A DNA stretch of 63,089 nucleotides from UBA5070 sp035352895. GTDB taxonomy: Bacteria > Fibrobacterota > Fibrobacteria > UBA5070. Positions within the stretch are counted from its first letter, which is position 1, and each line of letters starts with the position of its first letter. Shown one piece after another: positions 43,504 to 51,827 of the stretch. Made by a program: the position numbers and the translations under genes. The notes below the pieces were generated by a model. The model was not told the origin of the DNA. It searched no databases and saw nothing but the letters and a program-made list of their open reading frames with translations. The DNA lies in the NCBI GenBank assembly GCA_035352895.1, contig DAOPYN010000020.1, forward strand, positions 1 to 63,089. Direction: 5' to 3'.

Positions 43504-44151
43504 TCAAGCCCCGGAGACCTGGGCCAGGCACAGGAAGATGGGGTACGATCTGGCCTTGCCATCCACCGTGCGCAGCATGGTGTGCACGGTGGATACGCGC
43601 ACGCCCCCGAATCCGGCAGCCGTCAGACGCCGTCCCAGATCCGCGCGATCGAATCCCAGATGCACATCGCGCACCTCGGGACCATGGAACGATCCATCCT
43701 CGGTGTCCAGGTCGGCGATGGCGATCCACCCACCGGCACGCAGCAGGGTGCGGGCCCGCGCCAAGAAGGCATCCACATCCGGGACGTGGTGCAGGGCCAT
43801 CTGCGACACGACCAGGTCGAAAGGCCCCTCCACACCCGCCAGGGAATCGTCGGCGCGCAAGGCGCGGACATTGGAGACGCCGGACTCCCGGATCTTCTCC
43901 TCCAGGACGTCCACCATCCCGGAAGAGGGATCCGTCGCCAGGATCCGTCCAAGATCCCCTGAAAGCGCGAAGGAGAGAAGCCCCGTGCCCGCCCCCACCT
44001 CCAGAGCGCGCATGCCCACCAGGTCCAGACCTTCCCGCAGGCCGCGGACCACGTCCCGGGTGCGTTCCAAGTGCACGGGAGCCACGTCCCAGAGACGGGC
44101 AAGGTCGTCGAACCGGTTTTTTCCCGCCGAGGCCGTTTCAAGATCTTGCAT
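43504..44151 (-). CDS. class I SAM-dependent methyltransferase
   Basis: This 215-residue protein has the SAM-binding loop ALEVGAGTGLLSFAL near residue 50, an acidic second motif ILATDPSSGMVDVL near 70, and VSQMALHHVPDVDAFLARA near 115. This is the pattern of UbiE/Methyltransf_11-type enzymes. The substrate is unknown. The ATG at 44151 shares one base with the stop of the upstream phosphatase-like gene (TGATG), so the two are cotranslated. Confidence 0.85.
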   Translation of the reverse strand: MQDLETASAGKNRFDDLARLWDVAPVHLERTRDVVRGLREGLDLVGMRALEVGAGTGLLSFALSGDLGRILATDPSSGMVDVLEEKIRESGVSNVRALRADDSLAGVEGPFDLVVSQMALHHVPDVDAFLARARTLLRAGGWIAIADLDTEDGSFHGPEVRDVHLGFDRADLGRRLTAAGFGGVRVSTVHTMLRTVDGKARSYPIFLCLAQVSGA

Positions 44152-44699
44152 CAGGCTGCTCCCATTTCCTGCCAATATGTTTCCCACTTGGGCTCGTGTC
44201 CCGGTGTCGCGGCCAGGCTCGCGCGCGCCGCGCGCGGATCCTCCCCGAGCTCCCGGACCCGCCAGACATGGGCCATGCCCGAACTCTTCACGTTCATGGC
44301 GCAATGCAGGAAGACCTTCCCCTTCCCGTGCGAGGCCAGGACCCCGCGAAGAATCTCGTACTTCTCCGGCGTGAGCTCGGAGCAGTCCAAAGGATAGTGC
44401 ACGTAGAGCATGCCGGCCTTCTGCACGCTGTGGGCCTCCTGGGACCAGAAGTTCCGCGCCGAGGGCGTGTTGAGGTTGACCACCAGGGTGTACCCCTGCG
44501 AGGCCAGCCAATCGATTCCGATCTGGTCGGGCTGGGCCCCCAGGGAAAGATGTTCGTTCACGGGAAGCCAGTACGGGATGGGAAGTTGCGTGTCCATGTG
44601 CTGGTGGACGCACCAGAGGAGGTGCAGGTTACTGGGGTTTCCGGAAAACATCCGATGGAGTTTCCGATCCACGATGGGCATCTCCCAGCCTGGCCTCAC
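44151..44699 (-). CDS. protein-tyrosine-phosphatase-like protein with atypical P-loop
   Basis: This 182-residue protein resembles small bacterial phosphatases of the dual-specificity fold: LSLGAQPDQIGIDWLASQG near residue 53, VVNLNTPSA near 75, and a signature loop KVFLHCAMNVKSSG near 127. The loop keeps the nucleophilic Cys but has Lys where the phosphate-binding Arg is expected, so activity may be weak, altered or absent. I chose GTG at 44699 because it overlaps the upstream stop (GTGA) as elsewhere in this genome; the ATG at 44681 is possible. It is coupled to the downstream methyltransferase. Confidence 0.65.
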   Translation of the reverse strand: MRPGWEMPIVDRKLHRMFSGNPSNLHLLWCVHQHMDTQLPIPYWLPVNEHLSLGAQPDQIGIDWLASQGYTLVVNLNTPSARNFWSQEAHSVQKAGMLYVHYPLDCSELTPEKYEILRGVLASHGKGKVFLHCAMNVKSSGMAHVWRVRELGEDPRAARASLAATPGHEPKWETYWQEMGAA

Positions 44700-45700
44700 G
44701 GAAAAGCCACCACCCGCGTCGACCACGGGGCCATACCTGCTGGCCGCACACGAAGGATCATCGTCCCCGCCTGCCCCCCCATTCCATCCAACCCCGCCCT
44801 TCCGGATGCATCCGCGACCACCAGCGACCTTCCCCACGCCCGTCCATCCAATCCAACCCTGTCGATGCGGATGGGGATCCCCGAGGGAAGACCGGAAAGT
44901 TCCAGGCGTCCCCCGCGCCAACGCGCATGGAACGCCCGGACCGGACCCCGCGCGGACTCGCCTCCGATCCCAACCGGAACCTCGTCCAGGGCAAACGGTT
45001 CGCGCACCGCGAAGAAACCCGGACCCATGAAGGCGACGCGTCCATCACCCAGCGACTTCAATGCCCGGAACTCCGGCGGCAGAGCCGAGGACAGGATCGG
45101 GAAATCCACCAGCCGTCCCTTCTTCCAGACTTTCAGTCCGTCGCGATAGAACCACATCGTGGAGTCGCCCGCGGCGGTGAACATCGCCTGGTACAGCTTA
45201 CCAGAGGAAGTGTCCGGGACCGACCAGTTTAGGCCATCGCCCATGGCCCAGAGATCCCCGCAGCCGCGCAGCAACAGACCGTCGGGATCGCGTTCGATGC
45301 GCCAGCATTTGCGCGTCTGGGCCTGGAGCTGCCACGTGCCCGCGATCCTCGCCACCAGACCGGAATCGGTGGCGAAATAGATGTCGCCCCCCGGTGTAGC
45401 CATCGCGTCATTCACCGCTCCCCGGAACACACGACCGGTTTCGGAGGAATCCACCCGTTTCCAAGTTCCCCCGGCATCCTTCCACACCTGGCCATCCCAG
45501 GTCCCCATCCAGGATGCTCCCGAAGCGTCCATCGCACCGGTTCCCAGGAAGGTGGCCACGGGGGTCTCGCGCTTCCAGTCGGCTCCGTTCCAACGCCATT
45601 GGTCCAAGGCATCGGTCTGGATGGAGATGTCGGTTTCCGACAAGGCCATGACCGAAATCCTGGCGACGCGAGAAGTGTCCAATCCGGAGGGCAGCTTCAC
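44696..45700 (-). CDS. C-terminal part of a propeller-like protein (apparent frameshift)
   Basis: This 334-residue frame has propeller-type repeats (ASWMGTWDGQVWKDAGGTWKR, GDIYFATDSGLVARIAGTW, STMWFYRDGLKVW) and a beta-rich C-terminal domain. It has no signal peptide. Its formal start is a GTG at 45700 overlapping the upstream stop. However, reading the same frame further upstream (about 45700-45785) gives sensible propeller sequence (RLWATSGPRILQWESDS). It is therefore best seen as the continuation of the upstream frame after a single-base shift, not as a separate gene. Confidence 0.7.
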   Translation of the reverse strand: MKLPSGLDTSRVARISVMALSETDISIQTDALDQWRWNGADWKRETPVATFLGTGAMDASGASWMGTWDGQVWKDAGGTWKRVDSSETGRVFRGAVNDAMATPGGDIYFATDSGLVARIAGTWQLQAQTRKCWRIERDPDGLLLRGCGDLWAMGDGLNWSVPDTSSGKLYQAMFTAAGDSTMWFYRDGLKVWKKGRLVDFPILSSALPPEFRALKSLGDGRVAFMGPGFFAVREPFALDEVPVGIGGESARGPVRAFHARWRGGRLELSGLPSGIPIRIDRVGLDGRAWGRSLVVADASGRAGLDGMGGQAGTMILRVRPAGMAPWSTRVVAFP

Positions 45701-46770
45701 CAGGGAGAGGGAATCGGATTCCCATTGCAGGATCCGCGGACCACTCGTCGCCCAGAGCCTCCGTGAGGCCCGGGAATCGCCACCAGGACCGGCTCCAGGA
45801 GATCAGGCAGCATTCCGTGACGCCAGAGACGGACCTTCGGGTCTGGAGGCTTGCGAAGCGAGACCCGAATTTCCGCCCATCGATCGCCCTGGGGGTGGAG
45901 AAGATCTCCTGCCTCGGTGACCACCCACGGCACGCCGGAACTGTCCACCGCGAGGGCATTCCAAGGGGACGAACCCGGCCTCGCCTGGGCGAAGCGCACA
46001 AGAGAGGAATCCTGAAACCGATACAGGGATCTCTGGGTCAGGACCCAAGTCCCTCCGGCAGGATCGGACAGGATCTGCCGTAGAGACCCCGCTTCGCCGG
46101 ACGGAATGGACAGCTTGGCCCAACGACCCTTGCGCGATCCATACAGGTCCATCCAATCGGTGACCAGCACCCAACCGCTGGAATCCTGGGCCAAGGCGTA
46201 CACATCCATCCCCGAGGGCAGGGAAACGGAGTCCGAACGTCCATCCACCTTGCGATGAATCAGGAGGTTTCCCTGGACGCGCCAGTAGTTGCCATCGCCG
46301 GGACTGTAAACAACCCCATCGCGGGACACGGTGTCCGGTGCACCGGACCGGAAATCGCCTCCCGTGTCCTGGGCGGTCTGCCACTGGCCGTTGCGGAACT
46401 GCACCGCCACCCTTCCCAGGGGGTCCACCTCGACACGCTGAACAATGCCCGCGGCGCCGGATCCGAACGCGAGGATCTTCCGGACGCCCGCGGGACCTGC
46501 CAGGCACAGCCCCTTGTCGCCCCAGGCGTAGAGACGTCCGCCGGAAGCGTCCACCCAGTGGGGCGTTCCACAAATCTGACGGATCCTGTCAGATTCCAGC
46601 CACGGCACCGCCACCGAATCGCGGCGGGATACGCGGTAGACCGCCTGGTCGGTGGCCACATCGATGGAATCACCACGGAGGAACACGGCGGGACCAGCCT
46701 GTGCGACGGCGGTCACGTCGGCAACGATGGCGATGGCGGTGGCGATCGTGGACTTGAGGGAAGAATTCAT
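45697..46770 (-). CDS. N-terminal part of an exported propeller-like protein (apparent frameshift)
   Basis: This 357-residue frame starts with a signal peptide (ATAIAIVADVTAVAQA) and has repeats of the form SGWVLVTDWMDLYGS, GTWVLTQRSLYRF and VPWVVTEAGDLLHP that resemble two-component-regulator-type or sugar-sensor propellers. The last 23 or so residues (HGGSGRRVVRGSCNGNPIPSPW) lose the pattern, which fits a shift of frame near 45775-45795. Together with the following frame it would make one exported protein of about 690 residues. A sequencing error, a pseudogene or true coupling through GTGA cannot be told apart here. Confidence 0.7.
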   Translation of the reverse strand: MNSSLKSTIATAIAIVADVTAVAQAGPAVFLRGDSIDVATDQAVYRVSRRDSVAVPWLESDRIRQICGTPHWVDASGGRLYAWGDKGLCLAGPAGVRKILAFGSGAAGIVQRVEVDPLGRVAVQFRNGQWQTAQDTGGDFRSGAPDTVSRDGVVYSPGDGNYWRVQGNLLIHRKVDGRSDSVSLPSGMDVYALAQDSSGWVLVTDWMDLYGSRKGRWAKLSIPSGEAGSLRQILSDPAGGTWVLTQRSLYRFQDSSLVRFAQARPGSSPWNALAVDSSGVPWVVTEAGDLLHPQGDRWAEIRVSLRKPPDPKVRLWRHGMLPDLLEPVLVAIPGPHGGSGRRVVRGSCNGNPIPSPW

Positions 46771-46819
46771 TCCAGTTCACCATGGGAAACGAGGAGGATC
46801 GGGATCGGTGGACGGAAAT

Positions 46820-47593
46820 CTAGCGATCCAACCCCAGATCCAATGCGAGGTCGTCTTCCTTCCGCCGCGAACCCGTCCGCCGGCGCGAAGCTCCCACGGG
46901 CCGGATGCGCGAACGCATCAGCACGTCGTCGGTGGGATGCAGGGCGAGCCGGGGGGCGGTCTCGCGTGGATCCATCCAGCGCTTCAGGTCTCCTCCGCGA
47001 AGGATCGCCGGCATCCGGTGGTGGGGCAGGGTCCGGAGCATCTCGTTGGGATCGGTGGTCACCACCGACACTGTCAGGATCTCGCGATCCCCCACCCGCA
47101 CGGGGGAATAGATTCCGGCCAGGCACATGGGTTCTCCCGAAGCCAGGGAAAAGTCTCCCACCCGCTTTGGGCCACCCGCAAGGAGGGCGCTGTCGGACCA
47201 TTCCAGGAAGGAGTCGGCGAACACCACGCAGCGGTTGCGGGAAAGGAGATTCCGCCAGGCGACGGATCCTGTCAACGTGTCTTGCCGGGAGTTGAAGTGG
47301 GTCCGCGGGGGCGGAACCAGGCGTTCGCCTCCGGAGGTCGCGGTGGACACCCCGCAGGGAGATTCGATCCAAGGCGGCACCAGGGTCCAGAAGGCCCACG
47401 AGGGAACGATCCGGCCATCCTGCACCCGGTGAAGCAGGACCCGATCCGTCGGAACGACCTCGCGGGCTTCGGATTCCTCGGGAAGGTTCTGGTATTGGTC
47501 AGGAGCCACCACGAATTCCCAACTGTCTTCCTGGCTGGAGAACTGGTGGAAGTACACCTTCCCGCTCACTTTGACCATCATCCGGCCGCACAT
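46820..47593 (-). CDS. SRAP (HMCES/YedK-type) protein
   Basis: SRAP proteins crosslink through their second residue to abasic sites in single-stranded DNA and protect them. The 257-residue product starts MCGR, giving the catalytic Cys2 after Met removal. It has the conserved PPRTHFNSR near 96, FADSFLEW near 125, and PHHRMPAIL near 190, which carry the Asn, Glu and His of the active site. A basic tail follows (GASRRRTGSRRKEDD). Slightly longer than YedK. It lies 49 bases upstream of the propeller gene on the same strand. Confidence 0.9.
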   Translation of the reverse strand: MCGRMMVKVSGKVYFHQFSSQEDSWEFVVAPDQYQNLPEESEAREVVPTDRVLLHRVQDGRIVPSWAFWTLVPPWIESPCGVSTATSGGERLVPPPRTHFNSRQDTLTGSVAWRNLLSRNRCVVFADSFLEWSDSALLAGGPKRVGDFSLASGEPMCLAGIYSPVRVGDREILTVSVVTTDPNEMLRTLPHHRMPAILRGGDLKRWMDPRETAPRLALHPTDDVLMRSRIRPVGASRRRTGSRRKEDDLALDLGLDR

Positions 47594-47679
47594 GGATCCA
47601 AGGATGGATTCCCGTGGGGAATTCGGTCAAGGCGGGGATCCGCCTCCATCACCTTGCCGGTTGGTCCTACATTGATCCC

Positions 47680-48939
47680 ATGCTCGCGATCCTTCCTCTC
47701 CTGGTGTCCCTTTCCTCCGCTTCGCCCATGAAGGTGGTGGGGTATTTTCCCGATTGGGCTGATTCCACCTTCTCCACCGCGAAACTGGATTTCGGGAAGG
47801 TCACCCACGTGGCCTGGTCGTTCGCCATCCCCGACAGCCAGGGCAATCTGGGAACGCTTTCAGGCACCAAGGCCAAACGATTGGATACCCTGGTGAAGAC
47901 CGCCCACGCCCAAGGGGTGAAGGTGGTGGTGTCGCTGGGCGGTGGGGGCTCCAGCGAGGGATTCGCGTATTTCTCCGCCCGCGATTCGCTGCGCGCGCAC
48001 TTCTGCTCCCAGGTGATGCGCTGGATCCGCGACTACCAGCTGGACGGTGCCGACCTCGATTGGGAGCCGCCAACCAAGGCCGATACCGGATCGCTGCGCA
48101 AGCTGGTGATCCAGTTGCGCGACAGCCTGGGCCCGGACAGATCCCTTTCCATGGCCGTTCCGTGCAGCAACTGGTCGGGCCGGTGGGTCCCCATCGAGAG
48201 CATCGTTTCCAAGATCGACTGGCTCGGGAACATGACCTACGACATCACCGGAAACTGGGACGACCTGGCCCGCTACAACTCCCCGCTCTACAAGCACATG
48301 GACTGGTCCATCGACTGGTCGTTCTCCGACGGCATGGACTACTGGGCGGGACGCGGCGTTCCCAAGGAAAAGATCCTGGGGGGCGTGCCCTTCTTCGGTT
48401 TCCTGTTTCCCCAGGCGCGCAAACCGGGCGACTCGATCACCACCGCCACATCCAAGACCTACAAGGCGGTGAACACCTTGTTGGCCCAGGGCGGCTGGAC
48501 CACACGCTGGGATTCCATCTCCCGCGTTCCGTGGGCCACCCACCCCACCCAGGGCTACCTCACCTGGGACGATCCCCGTTCGGTGGCCGAGAAGGGACGG
48601 TGGCTCGCCGCCAACCAGTACGGAGGCGCGATCATCTGGGAACTGACCCAGGATTGGACGCTACCGGAATCCAGACCGCTGCTGGACAGTCTGTGGTATT
48701 CCCTGGGCACCGCGGGAATCACCCCGCGCTCCATCCGTGGCGCCTGGGCTCCCGTCCGCTCCGGCGGCCAGATGGAATCCGCCGATCCCTTCGAAATCAT
48801 GGACGCCAATGGACGGATTCTGGCGCGATCCGTTCCCCAGGGCGCCATCCATGTCGCGCGCCTGGATGGCCTGCGTTCCGGCGTGCTGATCCTGCGCAAC
48901 CCCGCGCGCAACCAATCCATCCGCTGGACCCGGCCGTGA
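47680..48939 (+). CDS. glycoside hydrolase family 18 (chitinase-like) enzyme
   Basis: This 419-residue secreted enzyme has a short signal peptide (LAILPLLVSLSSAS), then the GH18 barrel. MKVVGYFPDWA near residue 17, VVVSLGGGGSS near 82 and the catalytic LDGADLDWEPP near 123 carry the DxxDxDxE residues. GNMTYDI near 185 and GGAIIWELTQD near 311 complete the site. Chitin or related N-acetylglucosamine polymers are the expected substrates. The last 50 residues (ADPFEIMDANGRILARSV, then GLRSGVLILRNPARNQSIRW) look like a type A sorting tail of the type IX secretion system, suggesting surface delivery. I took the ATG at 47680; one at 47614 lacks a signal peptide. Confidence 0.9.
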   Translation: MLAILPLLVSLSSASPMKVVGYFPDWADSTFSTAKLDFGKVTHVAWSFAIPDSQGNLGTLSGTKAKRLDTLVKTAHAQGVKVVVSLGGGGSSEGFAYFSARDSLRAHFCSQVMRWIRDYQLDGADLDWEPPTKADTGSLRKLVIQLRDSLGPDRSLSMAVPCSNWSGRWVPIESIVSKIDWLGNMTYDITGNWDDLARYNSPLYKHMDWSIDWSFSDGMDYWAGRGVPKEKILGGVPFFGFLFPQARKPGDSITTATSKTYKAVNTLLAQGGWTTRWDSISRVPWATHPTQGYLTWDDPRSVAEKGRWLAANQYGGAIIWELTQDWTLPESRPLLDSLWYSLGTAGITPRSIRGAWAPVRSGGQMESADPFEIMDANGRILARSVPQGAIHVARLDGLRSGVLILRNPARNQSIRWTRP

Positions 48940-49020
48940 TGCGGCCTCATCATCGTCGTCGCCGCGCCCGCGCAGCGCGTCCCATTGCCGCTGTCTGAAC
49001 CGTTTCATACCTTGGATTCC

Positions 49021-49974
49021 ATGAAATACAGGAAATTGGGGGCCACCGGCCTCGTCGTCTCGGAAATCACCTACGGGTCGTGGCTCACCTTCGGAAACCA
49101 GGTGGAACTGGATTCCGCCAAGGCCCTGGTCCAGCGGGCCTTCGATCTGGGGATCAATTCCTTCGACACCGCCGACGTCTACAAGGCGGGCGAGGCGGAG
49201 CGGCTGTTGGGACAGATCCTGCCCAAGCACCGGCGCAGCGAATACGTGCTGGCCACCAAGGCATTCTGGCCCATGAGCGACCACCCCACCGACCGCGGCC
49301 TTTCGCGCAAGCACCTGTTCGATTCCATCGACGCCAGCCTGGATCGATTGAACCTCAAGTACGTGGACCTCTTCTACGCCCACCGCTTCGACCCCGAGAC
49401 CCCGCTGGCGGAGACCTGCGAGGCCTTCGACGACCTGATCCGCCTGGGCAGGATCCTGTATTGGGGCACCAGCGAATGGACCGCCGCCCAGATCCGCGAG
49501 GCCCACACCCTCTGCCGCGCACGGGGATGGCATGCGCCGGTGGTGAACCAGCCCTACTACAACCTGCTGGGACGCGGCATCGAGGCGGAGATCGTGCCCA
49601 CCTGCATGGAATTCGGGATGGGCACCGCCAACTTCTCGCCACTGGCCCAGGGCGTGCTCAGCGGGAAATATTCGAAGGGCAAGATTCCCACCGGAGCGCG
49701 CGGCGGGGATTCCTCCATGAACATGTGGATGAAGGACCACCTGGGCAATCCCGACCTGTTGGACCAGGTGGACCGGATCGCGGGGATCGCCGCCAAGCAC
49801 GGCTGCACCGCCTCGCAGGTGGCGCTGGCCTGGATCCTGACCAAGCCGGGCATTTCCACGGTGATCGTGGGTGCCTCCAACGTGGCGCAGCTGGAAGAGA
49901 ACGCCAAGGCCTCCGGACTCGCGCTGGAGGCGGCGGATCTCGCCCAGCTGGAGATCTGGTTCCCCCGGGGCTAG
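49021..49974 (+). CDS. aldo/keto reductase
   Basis: This is a 317-residue NADPH-dependent reductase of the potassium-channel beta-subunit-like subgroup. MKYRKLGATGLVVSEITYG starts the barrel. The catalytic Asp and Tyr lie in INSFDTADVYKAGEAERLLG near residue 46, Lys in VLATKAFWP near 78 and His in LFYAHRFD near 120. NADP binding is through STVIVGASNVAQLEEN near 280. The carbonyl substrate is unknown. It is a stand-alone gene whose end lies one base from the end of the convergent small acidic-protein gene. Confidence 0.93.
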   Translation: MKYRKLGATGLVVSEITYGSWLTFGNQVELDSAKALVQRAFDLGINSFDTADVYKAGEAERLLGQILPKHRRSEYVLATKAFWPMSDHPTDRGLSRKHLFDSIDASLDRLNLKYVDLFYAHRFDPETPLAETCEAFDDLIRLGRILYWGTSEWTAAQIREAHTLCRARGWHAPVVNQPYYNLLGRGIEAEIVPTCMEFGMGTANFSPLAQGVLSGKYSKGKIPTGARGGDSSMNMWMKDHLGNPDLLDQVDRIAGIAAKHGCTASQVALAWILTKPGISTVIVGASNVAQLEENAKASGLALEAADLAQLEIWFPRG

Positions 49975-49975
49975 G

Positions 49976-50305
49976 CTACTCGGGGTCTTCTTCGATGAGG
50001 ATGTCGGTGTCCACCAGATGCGGGCATCCCGCGAAGTAGCGATCCAGGTCGGCCAGGATGGATTCCTCGGTGTGGTCCTCGCCGACCACCGCCAGCTCCG
50101 GCTCATCTGACAGATCCTGACCGTCCTTCAGGAGGTTCCAGCACAAGGCCTTCATGTAGGAAACCGTGCCGTCGGGATTGTCGATCTCGCGCGCGTGCGG
50201 CTCGATGCTCACATGGATGCCGTCGGCGTCCGGATGTTCGCTCAGGGCCTTGTGCATCGCGCACAGGAGGGGCATGGATTCGGGTGGCGTGGTGAGGTTT
50301 TTCAT
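49976..50305 (-). CDS. small acidic protein of unknown function
   Basis: This 109-residue, strongly acidic soluble protein runs from MKNLTTPPESM to a DTDILIEEDPE end. I recognise no family. The start is taken at the second in-frame ATG (50305), which begins the well-structured part. The coding bias matches the neighbours, so it is likely real. It lies 42 bases downstream of the DUF3147 gene on the same strand and may share its transcript. Confidence 0.6.
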   Translation of the reverse strand: MKNLTTPPESMPLLCAMHKALSEHPDADGIHVSIEPHAREIDNPDGTVSYMKALCWNLLKDGQDLSDEPELAVVGEDHTEESILADLDRYFAGCPHLVDTDILIEEDPE

Positions 50306-50347
50306 GGTCGGGCCAAAAGTATCAACTCGAACCACGGCCTGTGCAGC

Positions 50348-50695
50348 TCACCAAAGCTGGATCCCGAAACGGGCCACCAGTCTGGCCAGAAGGAGAAACG
50401 AGATTCCGGTGACCCCCACCGACATCCCCATGGCGCCCCAGAATCCCACACGGGCCATGGCCCAGGGAAAGAGCACGAACATGGGAAGCGAAGGGAGCAC
50501 GTACCAGAAGGTGTACCAGGCGTGGTTGGAGATCTTCTCCGCCGACTGTCCTTCCACATGCAACCAGACAAGGGTCAGGACCGTCATGATGGGCAAGGCA
50601 CCGATGAGCCCACCCAGACGATCGCTGCGTTTGGCTGCTTCCGACACCACCACAACAACACCGGCGGTGAGCAGATACTTCACGAGCACGTTCAT
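50348..50695 (-). CDS. DUF3147 family membrane protein
   Basis: This 115-residue integral membrane protein has four hydrophobic segments. The family pattern is clear: LVKYLLTAGVVVVVSEAAKR at the start, LGGLIGALPIMTVLTLVWL near residue 28, and a YTFWYVLPSLPMFVLFPWA segment near 62. Its function is unknown. A strong GGGAGGGAGAGG purine run precedes the ATG. It lies 27 bases downstream of rdgB on the same strand. Confidence 0.85.
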   Translation of the reverse strand: MNVLVKYLLTAGVVVVVSEAAKRSDRLGGLIGALPIMTVLTLVWLHVEGQSAEKISNHAWYTFWYVLPSLPMFVLFPWAMARVGFWGAMGMSVGVTGISFLLLARLVARFGIQLW

Positions 50696-50722
50696 GACCT
50701 CTCCCTCCCTGGCAAGGTTCGT

Positions 50723-51379
50723 CTATTCCGCGGAAAGCGCCGTCAGGAGCTTCTGCAAGGCGTCTCCTCGATGGCTCAGGCCGTGCTTGGCTTCGGAAGT
50801 CATCTGGGCGAAGGTGGTGGGGGCCACGGTGCCATCGGGAAATCGCGGATGGAACAGGCTGTCGTAGCCGAACCCGCCCTCGCCGCGTTCCACCAGCCCC
50901 ACCTGCCCGCGGCACTCCCCTTGCACGGTCAGAAACCGTCCAGTCTGGATTTCCAGGAACGCGATGGCGCACACGAACCCGGCATCGAAGCGGTCGCTCC
51001 CCTTTCCGGACAGATTCCGCAACAGTTCCGCGCGGTTGGCGGCGTCTCCCGACCCCCGTCCGGCAAGCTCCGCGTAGCGTGCCGAGACCACTCCAGGAGC
51101 ACCTCCCAGCGCGTCCACGGCAAGGCCCGAATCGTCGGCGGCCAGGGCATCGGGCAGGCTTTCCAGACGCGCCTGGCGCAGATGTTCCAAGGCGAAGCGC
51201 GCCTTCAACAGGGCGTTCCCCTGGAAATCGGGCTCCGTTTCGTCGGGCTCGGGAATGGCGGGAAGCCACTCCTTGAGGCTTCGCACTTGCCAACCGGCGG
51301 GCGCGAGGATCTCGGAGAATTCCTGCAGCTTGTGGGCGTTGCCGGTGGCCAGGGCAAGGATTCGAAGGTTGTTGGACAT
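50723..51379 (-). CDS. rdgB: XTP/dITP pyrophosphatase (HAM1/RdgB)
   Basis: This house-cleaning enzyme hydrolyses deaminated purine nucleoside triphosphates (dITP, XTP) to monophosphates. The 218-residue protein has the substrate-binding LALATGNAHKLQEF near residue 8, LAADDSGLAVDALGG near 77 with the catalytic Asp, GVVSARYA near 95, GGFGYDSLFHP near 165, and SHRGDALQKL near the C-terminus. The ATG at 51379 is only 10 bases from the stop of a remnant frame (51390-51455), so rdgB was probably once the second gene of a longer operon. Confidence 0.95.
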   Translation of the reverse strand: MSNNLRILALATGNAHKLQEFSEILAPAGWQVRSLKEWLPAIPEPDETEPDFQGNALLKARFALEHLRQARLESLPDALAADDSGLAVDALGGAPGVVSARYAELAGRGSGDAANRAELLRNLSGKGSDRFDAGFVCAIAFLEIQTGRFLTVQGECRGQVGLVERGEGGFGYDSLFHPRFPDGTVAPTTFAQMTSEAKHGLSHRGDALQKLLTALSAE

Positions 51380-51389
51380 GTGCGGAAAG

Positions 51390-51455
51390 CTAGCGTTCCA
51401 TCAGCCGCAGGGCGACCTGGTAGACCAGCGGCAAAGCCTCCGGGAAATCGCTAAA
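51390..51455 (-). pseudogene. 3' remnant of a lost gene upstream of rdgB
   Basis: Read on the minus strand this segment gives FSDFPEALPLVYQVALRL and MER before a TAG stop at 51390-51392, a convincing C-terminal helix. The frame is closed by a TGA two codons further upstream and no start codon is available. The lost 5' part appears to have been replaced by the AT-richer 90-codon frame at 51451-51723, which overlaps its edge. I cannot name the parent gene. Confidence 0.35.
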
Positions 51456-51723
51456 GAGCCATCACCCAACTCGTCATCGCAGGTGGCTGCACCTCTTCAG
51501 CTGAATACGCCTGGTGAGCCGCATCTCCCCAACGGCTACTTTTGATCCAAAGACTGGTCAGGTTCCCGAAAACATTCTGATCCACATCTACCCTCACAAT
51601 GTGATCAGAGTCGGTGGAAAGAACCGTCCCGGTATATGTTGCGCTCCCATGACCGAACGTGAGGTGGTCTCCAGCTTGGTATTCACCAGTGTGTCTTCCC
51701 ACATTTATTTCCACCGTTGGCAT
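51451..51723 (-). CDS. orphan 90-residue protein
   Basis: This small beta-rich protein starts PTVEINVGRHTGEYQAGDHL and is unlike any family I know. Its DNA is less GC-rich than its surroundings, and it joins abruptly to what looks like the truncated end of another gene, so it may be a recent arrival. It is short, but the frame is open and the protein has a regular strand pattern. It could be a small secreted or toxin/antitoxin-type protein; nothing supports a specific function. Confidence 0.45.
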   Translation of the reverse strand: MPTVEINVGRHTGEYQAGDHLTFGHGSATYTGTVLSTDSDHIVRVDVDQNVFGNLTSLWIKSSRWGDAAHQAYSAEEVQPPAMTSWVMAL

Positions 51724-51827
51724 GCTTCATACCCCTCTCGGATTCCGTTCAAGGCGGGGAGTCGCCACGGGAATGGAGAATATTAGATCTTGGATTTCAA
51801 TTGCGAGCATCCTCCCCCCCCTCAATT

